Of a DNA stretch of 64,000 nt, positions 48,249-61,800 are shown piece by piece; position 1 is the stretch's first letter; each line of letters begins with the position of its first letter. A program made the translations under genes and the position numbers. The notes beneath the pieces are model-generated. The model was not told where the DNA came from. It saw nothing but the letters and a program-made list of their open reading frames with translations, and ran no database searches. Source of the stretch: Phycomyces nitens. Lineage: Eukaryota; Mucoromycota; Mucoromycetes; Mucorales; Phycomycetaceae. The stretch is from positions 5,704,001 to 5,768,000 of the forward strand of contig JAHRBC010000002.1 of NCBI GenBank assembly GCA_022702545.1, written 5' to 3'.

Positions 48249-51200
48249 ACTGAAAATTTTCCCATAAGAAATAAACAACAGTGGGAACTTGGGGAGAGCG
48301 CCTTTCTCTTGTACACCAGCTTACTACTTTTCATTGCTGACCTCAGCTTGAGCCCTTTTTTGCCGATGACGATGTAAGTACGCATTGCAATTAGCACATT
48401 ACAAACAACATCACTAACTAGACCCGGTCTTATGTACTTTAGACCGTGGACTGTGGACTGTGGACTGTAGAGCGGATTTTTGACAGTGGACTTGCAGATT
48501 GTGGATGTAATGTGAATGTGGATGTTGACTGTGGACTGTAGACTGTAGACTGTAGACTGTAGACTGTAGACTGTAGACTGTAGACTGTAGACTGTGGACT
48601 GTGGACTGTAAGTACATCTTCTTTTTATTTGTAATCGGCAAGTAAACCATAAGCCTAATACTATGTATAGCTTTTTTCCTATAGACACGAAAGTGTGTGG
48701 GGAGGTTATCACACAGCCTTAATGGTGGAGGGGAGCCAGGGTCTCAAAATGTGGGGCGTCCGCAGCCAGGTATTTTTCAAGGCAATATCTGGTGGGAGGA
48801 AGTTTGCAGGTTGAAAAAGTAGGGCGTCTACTACCTACGGGTGAGGGGAAGTATTGTGGTAGCCGTGCATCTGCAAGGTCTTAAGTGTGGGGTGTCCGCA
48901 GCCAGGTATTCGTTCAAGCCGGTGTCTGGTGGGAGGAAGTCTGCAGGTTGAAAAAGTAGGGCGTCTACTACCTACGGGTGAGGGGAAGTATTGTGGTAGC
49001 CGTGCATCTGCAAGGTCTTAAGTGTGGGGTGTCCGCAGCCAGGTATCTGTTCAAGCCAGTATCTGGTGGGAGGAAGTTTGCAGGTTGAAAAAGTAGGGCG
49101 TCTACTACCTACGGGTGTTGGGGAATTGTGGGACAAAGTGCTTGACGAAGCACAAATAAATGCGTACGTATTTATTTAATATCATGATGATGACCTTGCT
49201 TACATATGAATTACCTATATGAATTCAAAAAAGCATTATCTGAATGATAACCTTAAATAATTACGTTTTATTTTATTGTTTAATTTATCAATGACTAGTA
49301 ATAATAATAATAATAATAATAAATTCAATATATACCATACAACACAATTCATATTCAAAGTTTTTATAATCGCAATAAACTAATACAAGTACGGATTGGA
49401 TGGATCCAAGTCTGGATCGTTTTCAATTTCTTGCACCCGAAAACAATTCCGTATATTAGCTGTGATCATTTAGTTACATACAAATCGCTCCTTATAATCA
49501 ATATACAATCAATATTAGTCTATATTACACCGCCCACCATAGAATCCATTACCAAGCTTGTATCGGCTTTCTGTTGATTTGACCCCAATTCACATAATTT
49601 AGTAATATCAAAAAATAAGAATAATATACTCTCTCAGTCCCCTTGACACATTCGATCAATTTAACCAGCTAAAAAAGCTTCACTGCGAAAAATCCCACCC
49701 AAAATCCCGATCCATCATATCCATCTTTAAACCTTTTTATTAGTCTTTCAACTCTTTTTCTACTAATCGATCCTCTATTAAATCATTTATTCAATACACT
49801 CAACACTAACCCAATCAAATCTAAACACTTGTTCGCTCAATAATCTCATATTTCAAAAAACTCTATAAATCCATCCCATCTTATCCATACTGGATCATTA
49901 CATCCACAATCTCCTTCAATTCAATCAATTCTCCCCTCTCAACCACAAACCCACATATAATAATCATTTAAAATCCACATATCCCACTTCAACAACTCTT
50001 TTTCACTCTATACAAACTATACTTTCTCCACAAATCCTTAAATCCCGCCATTCTTATCATACCCTCCTATCTAACCTCAATTTTTCAATCCTTACTCACA
50101 AAATACAATCATACAATATATCATACAATATATCACATACTTATCTCAACAACAACAAACTAATCAACTCAAATTCAATAAAACTCACTCTCATCCTTCT
50201 ACCCCTTCTCTTCAATCATTCATTCATTCATTCATTCAACAAAATCTTTTTACTCAACGTCACACCCAAACCCTTATCTTCTCAATCCATATAAATAAAA
50301 TATCTCATATTTCTCACCTCTTAATTTCTTTCCCCACCTTTAAAATTTTCTTTCTTAATCTCTTGAATTGGGTTGACATATTTTGCAACATGCTGAAAGT
50401 ATAAAACACTCGGCCCCCATAATACTCTGTATACACTTTGATTTAAGAAAAGGAATCGTAATTGGGGTTAAAATTAGCCGAATGAAAGTTGCAGACATTC
50501 CCAGATACAAAATATATCACCTACCACAATCCGTAGATTGGTTTTATGAAGTATCTTTACAAGGAAGACAAGGGAATAATACTATTAACCTAGACATGCA
50601 TAAAGGTGCATAAAGGTGCATTGAATGTAACCAATAGGATGTTCTCAATATTTGTCTGTATATGTCTGTATTTTCAGTCTCAATGTTTATGTTTGTTCGC
50701 TACAGTGTAGATTACGTTGATTTATATCCTATTCACCCCTTAACACCAAGGACATCAATTAAATCATCGTAATTTTTTTTCCTATTTTTTTTAAAAAATA
50801 AGATTTTTGTCCCCCGTATTCGCAAAATCATATGTATTTTCAGTCTCAATGTTTATGTTTGTTCGCTACAGTGTAGATTACGTTGATTTATATACTATTC
50901 ACCCCTTAATACCAAGGACATCAATTAAATCATCGTAATTTTTTTCCTCCATTTTTTTTATAAAATAAGATTTTTGTCCCCCGTATTTGCAAATCGATGG
51001 TGCAAATAGATATGACACTTAGAGGCGGATAACTAATTTATAAATATCTGACACACTAACACACAATATATCTTGTATTTGTCCAAATATTTAATAAATG
51101 GCTGGACATCTTTATATAATCGAAATACAACAATATACATTCCAAGGCCTGCTTCATTCCAGATGTCTTGTATTGCTTTGGTTCCCAAATAAACTTATTC

Positions 51201-53547
51201 TCATGTATAGACCAACTATGACATTATTAGTAAATAGACGCCATGTATTTTTGCCTGTAGAAACCTATAAATACTATAAATAATTATTTATATCTCCAAC
51301 TAAGAAACCTTAACTACTGACTCACTCACTCACTCACTCTCTCACTCTCTCTAACTATTTGTGCTGGGTACCTATTCAAAGCTTTCAACGTATTATTCGC
51401 GACTATTACTATTACTCATTCTAACATTTACATTTTGCTTTTCTCAATCTCTTGAATTCAATCGGCATCGTTGACAGCATGTCCAAAGTACAAGATGCTC
51501 ATCCCACAGACTTTTTTTTGTTTTTGTTTTTTCAAACCCTTTGATATTTAAGAAATAAATCATAATGAGGCTTAACATAGACGGAATGAAGATTGCATGC
51601 ATCTGCAGACACGGAACCATACTGCCCGCAACAACCCCTTGTACCATTAAACAATACAAGAAAATTGAGGCTCTATTATGGTCTTGGGGTGTATTTTTTT
51701 AGGAGGGGTTGGACCATTTGTTATAGTGAATCGCAACCTGGATACCATTTTTTTTTGGGTATTTTTTAAAACATTATATTCTGCTATTATACAAGAATGT
51801 TTCTAATTACGAGGATGGTGGATGAGAGCAGTGAGAGCGTCTAGTATGGTCATACCGACTGCTATTTAATGTCAAGCGTATATATATATATTAGGTTTAT
51901 CACTGGGGTGTTTGAAAATTTATTTTTCAAGCATGTGTATCTACAGGCACCCAGAATATGCGCTCTGCCATTCTAGTATATAATAGCACAAAGTAAACTG
52001 CACTTTTCCTAAAGATATTCACTCTGGTGTATATGTATTATTGTCTTTTGAGAAAAGCCGAATGCTCAGTCCTTTACAAGCGCACTTTAAGTTGATTGAT
52101 GGTACACTCTACAATAACCGAAAATTCGTTATGTTTCATGCGATATAGCATTTCTTGTCCTTGTATGTTTAAACTGGATATATTTAAGGGCTAAAACTCT
52201 GGTATAGCCCCATCCTTCTGGCTCTATTATGTTGGATGTTAATCTGGGATTGGGATTATGGTTTCAAGATTAAATAGTGAATAAAATAGCTTTCTAGTTG
52301 GCCATTATAAAATCATGAATAGACTCAAATATTTTCAAACGTCTAAGAAATCCATTTCAGCAATAAAATCATAGCGTTAGCCTGCTAGTTAGGGGGATAA
52401 AAGCATTTGTTAAAAAATGGAGTTTGGCTGGATGGCTCATTTGCAGAATCGGCTGCTTTGTTTACACTTTATACCCCCTTGGCCATTTTGTGGGCATGTT
52501 TTCAATTGGCTAGTAACACTGTTTCAACCTAGTGTCAATCTTTGATGAGGGTCATTCAAGAAAGGATCCAAGAAGTATAAAAAAGTGTCCGGAAAAGAAT
52601 AAGTGCGCTCTGTACACTGTGCTTTTGACAGAGGTAACTTTGTGTCCACTCTCTAACAAAGTTAAAGTAACGCTCACCGTTCTAAAAGATGAGCCCAGGC
52701 ATAAAAACGTCTGTATGCGAAAGCATAGATTGTATGGTGACACAAAATCAGATAGGCCTGAACTGTTGGTAGCATGTATTTTGTACCATCTGCCGCCGTT
52801 CCTGGCCGTTTGTAAAGTAAAAGAGTCCTCCAAAACACCGGAGCCTGTCTATTCTTCTTTATTCATGCTGTCCTTGTACATTTCGATTATGTGCAGCAAC
52901 GAAAGGAATTGTGAATTTTTAAAATGCTCCAAAATACTGATAATATACCTTGGTAGTGTCAAAAACAACATTTTTCTATATAATTCTCTTTTGACACACT
53001 CACCAAATATTAACAGATTTATCATATTTATCCAATTTATCTAATATTAACTATCCAGAGATAATCCCACTCCAACCTGCCCTTCTACTTACAATCATAC
53101 CGAGTCACAGCGTTTTCTTGTATTCTATTCCTTCCTAATCTATAATATGCGTTCCCCTAAATTTAGGAAGCCTTTGACAGAACAATGGTACCACAACGGC
53201 TGTACGCATTATCTGCCGAAAAGAAAGAAAGTAAAGCATATAAAAATGTCTACAAACTATTAGTAATTACAGCTATTATATTGAATCGATTATATTAGCC
53301 TACACTATATTAAACTCTAATAAACTATATAGCTACGGCATTTTCGCTGTTTAATATCGCCTAGATATTCAAATTCAATAAATAATAGAAAAGTTATACA
53401 AGCAGTAAAGAAAAATCGTCTAAAAGCAGAGATTATCAAGCTATTGAGCCGTTGCAGGGCGCCAAACCCTCACATAATATGAAGGATTCTCACAGTGGTA
53501 AGCCATAGAGCTCACATGACTTGATCACTCTGTCAAATAAAAGTTTG
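48249..53547. repeat. Macrosatellite unit 2 (5.3 kb, uninterrupted)
   Basis: Nearly identical to unit 1 apart from homopolymer-length changes and a few substitutions in the 7-bp minisatellite flank. The Helentron target site is intact here (TATAAAAAAGTGTCC near 52576). A frame open at 52532-53044 (170 codons, no ATG start) spans the position where the element inserted in unit 1. Confidence 0.95.
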
Positions 53548-56500
53548 ACTGAAAATTTTCCCATAAGAAATAAACAACAGTGGGAACTTGGGGAGAGCGC
53601 CTTTCTCTTGTACACCAGCTTACTACTTTTCATTGCTGACCTCAGCTTGAGCCCTTTTTTGCCGATGACGATGTAAGTACGCATTGCAATTAGCACATTA
53701 CAAACAACATCACTAACTAGACCCGGTCTTATGTACTTTAGACCGTGGACTGTGGACTGTGGACTGTAGAGCGGATTTTTGACAGTGGACTTGCAGATTG
53801 TGGATGTGAATGTAGATGTGGATGTTGACTGTGGACTGTAGACTGTAGACTGTAGACTGTAGACTGTAGACTGTAGACTGTAGACTGTAGACTGTGGACT
53901 GTGGACTGTAAGTACATCTTCTTTTTATTTGTAATCGGCAAGTAAACCATAAGCCTAATACTATGTATAGCTTTTTTTCCTATAGACACGAAAGTGTGTG
54001 GGGAGGTTATCACACAGCCTTAATGGTGGAGGGGAGCCAGGGTCTCAAAATGTGGGGCGTCCGCAGCCAGGTATTTTTCAAGGCAATATCTGGTGGGAGG
54101 AAGTTTGCAGGTTGAAAAAGTAGGGCGTCTACTACCTACGGGTGAGGGGAAGTATTGTGGTAGCCGTGCATCTGCAAGGTCTTAAGTGTGGGGTGTCCGC
54201 AGCCAGGTATTCGTTCAAGCCGGTGTCTGGTGGGAGGAAGTCTGCAGGTTGAAAAAGTAGGGCGTCTACTACCTACGGGTGAGGGGAAGTATTGTGGTAG
54301 CCGTGCATCTGCAAGGTCTTAAGTGTGGGGTGTCCGCAGCCAGGTATCTGTTCAAGCCAGTATCTGGTGGGAGGAAGTTTGCAGGTTGAAAAAGTAGGGC
54401 GTCTACTACCTACGGGTGTTGGGGAATTGTGGGACAAAGTGCTTGACGAAGCACAAATAAATGCGTACGTATTTATTTAATATCATGATGATGACCTTGC
54501 TTACATATGAATTACCTATATGAATTCAAAAAAGCATTATCTGAATGATAACCTTAAATAATTACGTTTTATTTTATTGTTTAATTTATCAATGACTAGT
54601 AATAATAATAATAATAATAATAAATTCAATATATACCATACAACACAATTCATATTCAAAGTTTTTATAATCGCAATAAACTAATACAAGTACGGATTGG
54701 ATGGATCCAAGTCTGGATCGTTTTCAATTTCTTGCACCCGAAAACAATTCCGTATATTAGCTGTGATCATTTAGTTACATACAAATCGCTCCTTATAATC
54801 AATATACAATCAATATTAGTCTATATTACACCGCCCACCATAGAATCCATTACCAAGCTTGTATCGGCTTTCTGTTGATTTGACCCCAATTCACATAATT
54901 TAGTAATATCAAAAAATAAGAATAATATACTCTCTCAGTCCCCTTGACACATTCGATCAATTTAACCAGCTAAAAAAGCTTCACTGCGAAAAATCCCACC
55001 CAAAATCCCGATCCATCATATCCATCTTTAAACCTTTTTATTAGTCTTTCAACTCTTTTTCTACTAATCGATCCTCTATTAAATCATTTATTCAATACAC
55101 TCAACACTAACCCAATCAAATCTAAACACTTGTTCGCTCAATAATCTCATATTTCAAAAAACTCTATAAATCCATCCCATCTTATCCATACTGGATCATT
55201 ACATCCACAATCTCCTTCAATTCAATCAATTCTCCCCTCTCAACCACAAACCCACATATAATAATCATTTAAAATCCACATATCCCACTTCAACAACTCT
55301 TTTTCACTCTATACAAACTATACTTTCTCCACAAATCCTTAAATCCCGCCATTCTTATCATACCCTCCTATCTAACCTCAATTTTTCAATCCTTACTCAC
55401 AAAATACAATCATACAATATATCATACAATATATCACATACTTATCTCAACAACAACAAACTAATCAACTCAAATTCAATAAAACTCACTCTCATCCTTC
55501 TACCCCTTCTCTTCAATCATTCATTCATTCATTCATTCAACAAAATCTTTTTACTCAACGTCACACCCAAACCCTTATCTTCTCAATCCATATAAATAAA
55601 ATATCTCATATTTCTCACCTCTTAATTTCTTTCCCCACCTTTAAAATTTTCTTTCTTAATCTCTTGAATTGGGTTGACATATTTTGCAACATGCTGAAAG
55701 TATAAAACACTCGGCCCCCATAATACTCTGTATACACTTTGATTTAAGAAAAGGAATCGTAATTGGGGTTAAAATTAGCCGAATGAAAGTTGCAGACATT
55801 CCCAGATACAAAATATATCACCTACCACAATCCGTAGATTGGTTTTATGAAGTATCTTTACAAGGAAGACAAGGGAATAATACTATTAACCTAGACATGC
55901 ATAAAGGTGCATAAAGGTGCATTGAATGTAACCAATAGGATGTTCTCAATATTTGTCTGTATATGTCTGTATTTTCAGTCTCAATGTTTATGTTTGTTCG
56001 CTACAGTGTAGATTACGTTGATTTATATCCTATTCACCCCTTAACACCAAGGACATCAATTAAATCATCGTAATTTTTTTCCTATTTTTTTAAAAAATAA
56101 GATTTTTGTCCCCCGTATTCGCAAAATCATATGTATTTTCAGTCTCAATGTTTATGTTTGTTCGCTACAGTGTAGATTACGTTGATTTATATACTATTCA
56201 CCCCTTAATACCAAGGACATCAATTAAATCATCGTAATTTTTTTCCTCCATTTTTTTTATAAAATAAGATTTTTGTCCCCCGTATTTGCAAATCGATGGT
56301 GCAAATAGATATGACACTTAGAGGCGGATAACTAATTTATAAATATCTGACACACTAACACACAATATATCTTGTATTTGTCCAAATATTTAATAAATGG
56401 CTGGACATCTTTATATAATCGAAATACAACAATATACATTCCAAGGCCTGCTTCATTCCAGATGTCTTGTATTGCTTTGGTTCCCAAATAAACTTATTCT

Positions 56501-58844
56501 CATGTATAGACCAACTATGACATTATTAGTAAATAGACGCCATGTATTTTTGCCTGTAGAAACCTATAAATACTATAAATAATTATTTATATCTCCAACT
56601 AAGAAACCTTAACTACTGACTCACTCACTCACTCACTCTCTCACTCTCTCTAACTATTTGTGCTGGGTACCTATTCAAAGCTTTCAACGTATTATTCGCG
56701 ACTATTACTATTACTCATTCTAACATTTACATTTTGCTTTTCTCAATCTCTTGAATTCAATCGGCATCGTTGACAGCATGTCCAAAGTACAAGATGCTCA
56801 TCCCACAGACTTTTTTTGTTTTTGTTTTTTCAAACCCTTTGATATTTAAGAAATAAATCATAATGAGGCTTAACATAGACGGAATGAAGATTGCATGCAT
56901 CTGCAGACACGGAACCATACTGCCCGCAACAACCCCTTGTACCATTAAACAATACAAGAAAATTGAGGCTCTATTATGGTCTTGGGGTGTATTTTTTAGG
57001 AGGGGTTGGACCATTTGTTATAGTGAATCGCAACCTGGATACCATTTTTTTTTTGGGTATTTTTTAAAACATTATATTCTGCTATTATACAAGAATGTTT
57101 CTAATTACGAGGATGGTGGATGAGAGCAGTGAGAGCGTCTAGTATGGTCATACCGACTGCTATTTAATGTCAAGCGTATATATATATATTAGGTTTATCA
57201 CTGGGGTGTTTGAAAATTTATTTTTCAAGCATGTGTATCTACAGGCACCCAGAATATGCGCTCTGCCATTCTAGTATATAATAGCACAAAGTAAACTGCA
57301 CTTTTCCTAAAGATATTCACTCTGGTGTATATGTATTATTGTCTTTTGAGAAAAGCCGAATGCTCAGTCCTTTACAAGCGCACTTTAAGTTGATTGATGG
57401 TACACTCTACAATAACCGAAAATTCGTTATGTTTCATGCGATATAGCATTTCTTGTCCTTGTATGTTTAAACTGGATATATTTAAGGGCTAAAACTCTGG
57501 TATAGCCCCATCCTTCTGGCTCTATTATGTTGGATGTTAATCTGGGATTGGGATTATGGTTTCAAGATTAAATAGTGAATAAAATAGCTTTCTAGTTGGC
57601 CATTATAAAATCATGAATAGACTCAAATATTTTCAAACGTCTAAGAAATCCATTTCAGCAATAAAATCATAGCGTTAGCCTGCTAGTTAGGGGGATAAAA
57701 GCATTTGTTAAAAAATGGAGTTTGGCTGGATGGCTCATTTGCAGAATCGGCTGCTTTGTTTACACTTTATACCCCTTGGCCATTTTGTGGGCATGTTTTC
57801 AATTGGCTAGTAACACTGTTTCAACCTAGTGTCAATCTTTGATGAGGGTCATTCAAGAAAGGATCCAAGAAGTATAAAAAAGTGTCCGGAAAAGAATAAG
57901 TGCGCTCTGTACACTGTGCTTTTGACAGAGGTAACTTTGTGTCCACTCTCTAACAAAGTTAAAGTAACGCTCACCGTTCTAAAAGATGAGCCCAGGCATA
58001 AAAACGTCTGTATGCGAAAGCATAGATTGTATGGTGACACAAAATCAGATAGGCCTGAACTGTTGGTAGCATGTATTTTGTACCATCTGCCGCCGTTCCT
58101 GGCCGTTTGTAAAGTAAAAGAGTCCTCCAAAACACCGGAGCCTGTCTATTCTTCTTTATTCATGCTGTCCTTGTACATTTCGATTATGTGCAGCAACGAA
58201 AGGAATTGTGAATTTTTAAAATGCTCCAAAATACTGATAATATACCTTGGTAGTGTCAAAAACAACATTTTTCTATATAATTCTCTTTTGACACACTCAC
58301 CAAATATTAACAGATTTATCATATTTATCCAATTTATCTAATATTAACTATCCAGAGATAATCCCACTCCAACCTGCCCTTCTACTTACAATCATACCGA
58401 GTCACAGCGTTTTCTTGTATTCTATTCCTTCCTAATCTATAATATGCGTTCCCCTAAATTTAGGAAGCCTTTGACAGAACAATGGTACCACAACGGCTGT
58501 ACGCATTATCTGCCGAAAAGAAAGAAAGTAAAGCATATAAAAATGTCTACAAACTATTAGTAATTACAGCTATTATATTGAATCGATTATATTAGCCTAC
58601 ACTATATTAAACTCTAATAAACTATATAGCTACGGCATTTTCGCTGTTTAATATCGCCTAGATATTCAAATTCAATAAATAATAGAAAAGTTATACAAGC
58701 AGTAAAGAAAAATCGTCTAAAAGCAGAGATTATCAAGCTATTGAGCCGTTGCAGGGCGCCAAACCCTCACATAATATGAAGGATTCTCACAGTGGTAAGC
58801 CATAGAGCTCACATGACTTGATCACTCTGTCAAATAAAAGTTTG
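53548..58844. repeat. Macrosatellite unit 3 (5.3 kb, uninterrupted)
   Basis: Same landmarks as unit 2 at a 5299-bp offset, again with the empty insertion site near 57872. Differences are mainly single-base length changes in A/T runs. Confidence 0.95.
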
Positions 58845-61800
58845 ACTGAAAATTTTCCCATAAGAAATAAACAACAGTGGGAACTTGGGGAGAGCGCCTT
58901 TCTCTTGTACACCAGCTTACTACTTTTCATTGCTGACCTCAGCTTGAGCCCTTTTTTGCCGATGACGATGTAAGTACGCATTGCAATTAGCACATTACAA
59001 ACAACATCACTAACTAGACCCGGTCTTATGTACTTTAGACCGTGGACTGTGGACTGTGGACTGTAGAGCGGATTTTTGACAGTGGACTTGCAGATTGTGG
59101 ATGTGAATGTAGATGTGGATGTTGACTGTGGACTGTAGACTGTAGACTGTAGACTGTAGACTGTAGACTGTAGACTGTAGACTGTAGACTGTGGACTGTG
59201 GACTGTAAGTACATCTTCTTTTTATTTGTAATCGGCAAGTAAACCATAAGCCTAATACTATGTATAGCTTTTTTCCTATAGACACGAAAGTGTGTGGGGA
59301 GGTTATCACACAGCCTTAATGGTGGAGGGGAGCCAGGGTCTCAAAATGTGGGGCGTCCGCAGCCAGGTATTTTTCAAGGCAATATCTGGTGGGAGGAAGT
59401 TTGCAGGTTGAAAAAGTAGGGCGTCTACTACCTACGGGTGAGGGGAAGTATTGTGGTAGCCGTGCATCTGCAAGGTCTTAAGTGTGGGGTGTCCGCAGCC
59501 AGGTATTCGTTCAAGCCGGTGTCTGGTGGGAGGAAGTCTGCAGGTTGAAAAAGTAGGGCGTCTACTACCTACGGGTGAGGGGAAGTATTGTGGTAGCCGT
59601 GCATCTGCAAGGTCTTAAGTGTGGGGTGTCCGCAGCCAGGTATCTGTTCAAGCCAGTATCTGGTGGGAGGAAGTTTGCAGGTTGAAAAAGTAGGGCGTCT
59701 ACTACCTACGGGTGTTGGGGAATTGTGGGACAAAGTGCTTGACGAAGCACAAATAAATGCGTACGTATTTATTTAATATCATGATGATGACCTTGCTTAC
59801 ATATGAATTACCTATATGAATTCAAAAAAGCATTATCTGAATGATAACCTTAAATAATTACGTTTTATTTTATTGTTTAATTTATCAATGACTAGTAATA
59901 ATAATAATAATAATAATAAATTCAATATATACCATACAACACAATTCATATTCAAAGTTTTTATAATCGCAATAAACTAATACAAGTACGGATTGGATGG
60001 ATCCAAGTCTGGATCGTTTTCAATTTCTTGCACCCGAAAACAATTCCGTATATTAGCTGTGATCATTTAGTTACATACAAATCGCTCCTTATAATCAATA
60101 TACAATCAATATTAGTCTATATTACACCGCCCACCATAGAATCCATTACCAAGCTTGTATCGGCTTTCTGTTGATTTGACCCCAATTCACATAATTTAGT
60201 AATATCAAAAAATAAGAATAATATACTCTCTCAGTCCCCTTGACACATTCGATCAATTTAACCAGCTAAAAAAGCTTCACTGCGAAAAATCCCACCCAAA
60301 ATCCCGATCCATCATATCCATCTTTAAACCTTTTTATTAGTCTTTCAACTCTTTTTCTACTAATCGATCCTCTATTAAATCATTTATTCAATACACTCAA
60401 CACTAACCCAATCAAATCTAAACACTTGTTCGCTCAATAATCTCATATTTCAAAAAACTCTATAAATCCATCCCATCTTATCCATACTGGATCATTACAT
60501 CCACAATCTCCTTCAATTCAATCAATTCTCCCCTCTCAACCACAAACCCACATATAATAATCATTTAAAATCCACATATCCCACTTCAACAACTCTTTTT
60601 CACTCTATACAAACTATACTTTCTCCACAAATCCTTAAATCCCGCCATTCTTATCATACCCTCCTATCTAACCTCAATTTTTCAATCCTTACTCACAAAA
60701 TACAATCATACAATATATCATACAATATATCACATACTTATCTCAACAACAACAAACTAATCAACTCAAATTCAATAAAACTCACTCTCATCCTTCTACC
60801 CCTTCTCTTCAATCATTCATTCATTCATTCATTCAACAAAATCTTTTTACTCAACGTCACACCCAAACCCTTATCTTCTCAATCCATATAAATAAAATAT
60901 CTCATATTTCTCACCTCTTAATTTCTTTCCCCACCTTTAAAATTTTCTTTCTTAATCTCTTGAATTGGGTTGACATATTTTGCAACATGCTGAAAGTATA
61001 AAACACTCGGCCCCCATAATACTCTGTATACACTTTGATTTAAGAAAAGGAATCGTAATTGGGGTTAAAATTAGCCGAATGAAAGTTGCAGACATTCCCA
61101 GATACAAAATATATCACCTACCACAATCCGTAGATTGGTTTTATGAAGTATCTTTACAAGGAAGACAAGGGAATAATACTATTAACCTAGACATGCATAA
61201 AGGTGCATAAAGGTGCATTGAATGTAACCAATAGGATGTTCTCAATATTTGTCTGTATATGTCTGTATTTTCAGTCTCAATGTTTATGTTTGTTCGCTAC
61301 AGTGTAGATTACGTTGATTTATATCCTATTCACCCCTTAACACCAAGGACATCAATTAAATCATCGTAATTTTTTTCCTATTTTTTTAAAAAATAAGATT
61401 TTTGTCCCCCGTATTCGCAAAATCATATGTATTTTCAGTCTCAATGTTTATGTTTGTTCGCTACAGTGTAGATTACGTTGATTTATATACTATTCACCCC
61501 TTAATACCAAGGACATCAATTAAATCATCGTAATTTTTTTCCTCCATTTTTTTTATAAAATAAGATTTTTGTCCCCCGTATTTGCAAATCGATGGTGCAA
61601 ATAGATATGACACTTAGAGGCGGATAACTAATTTATAAATATCTGACACACTAACACACAATATATCTTGTATTTGTCCAAATATTTAATAAATGGCTGG
61701 ACATCTTTATATAATCGAAATACAACAATATACATTCCAAGGCCTGCTTCATTCCAGATGTCTTGTATTGCTTTGGTTCCCAAATAAACTTATTCTCATG

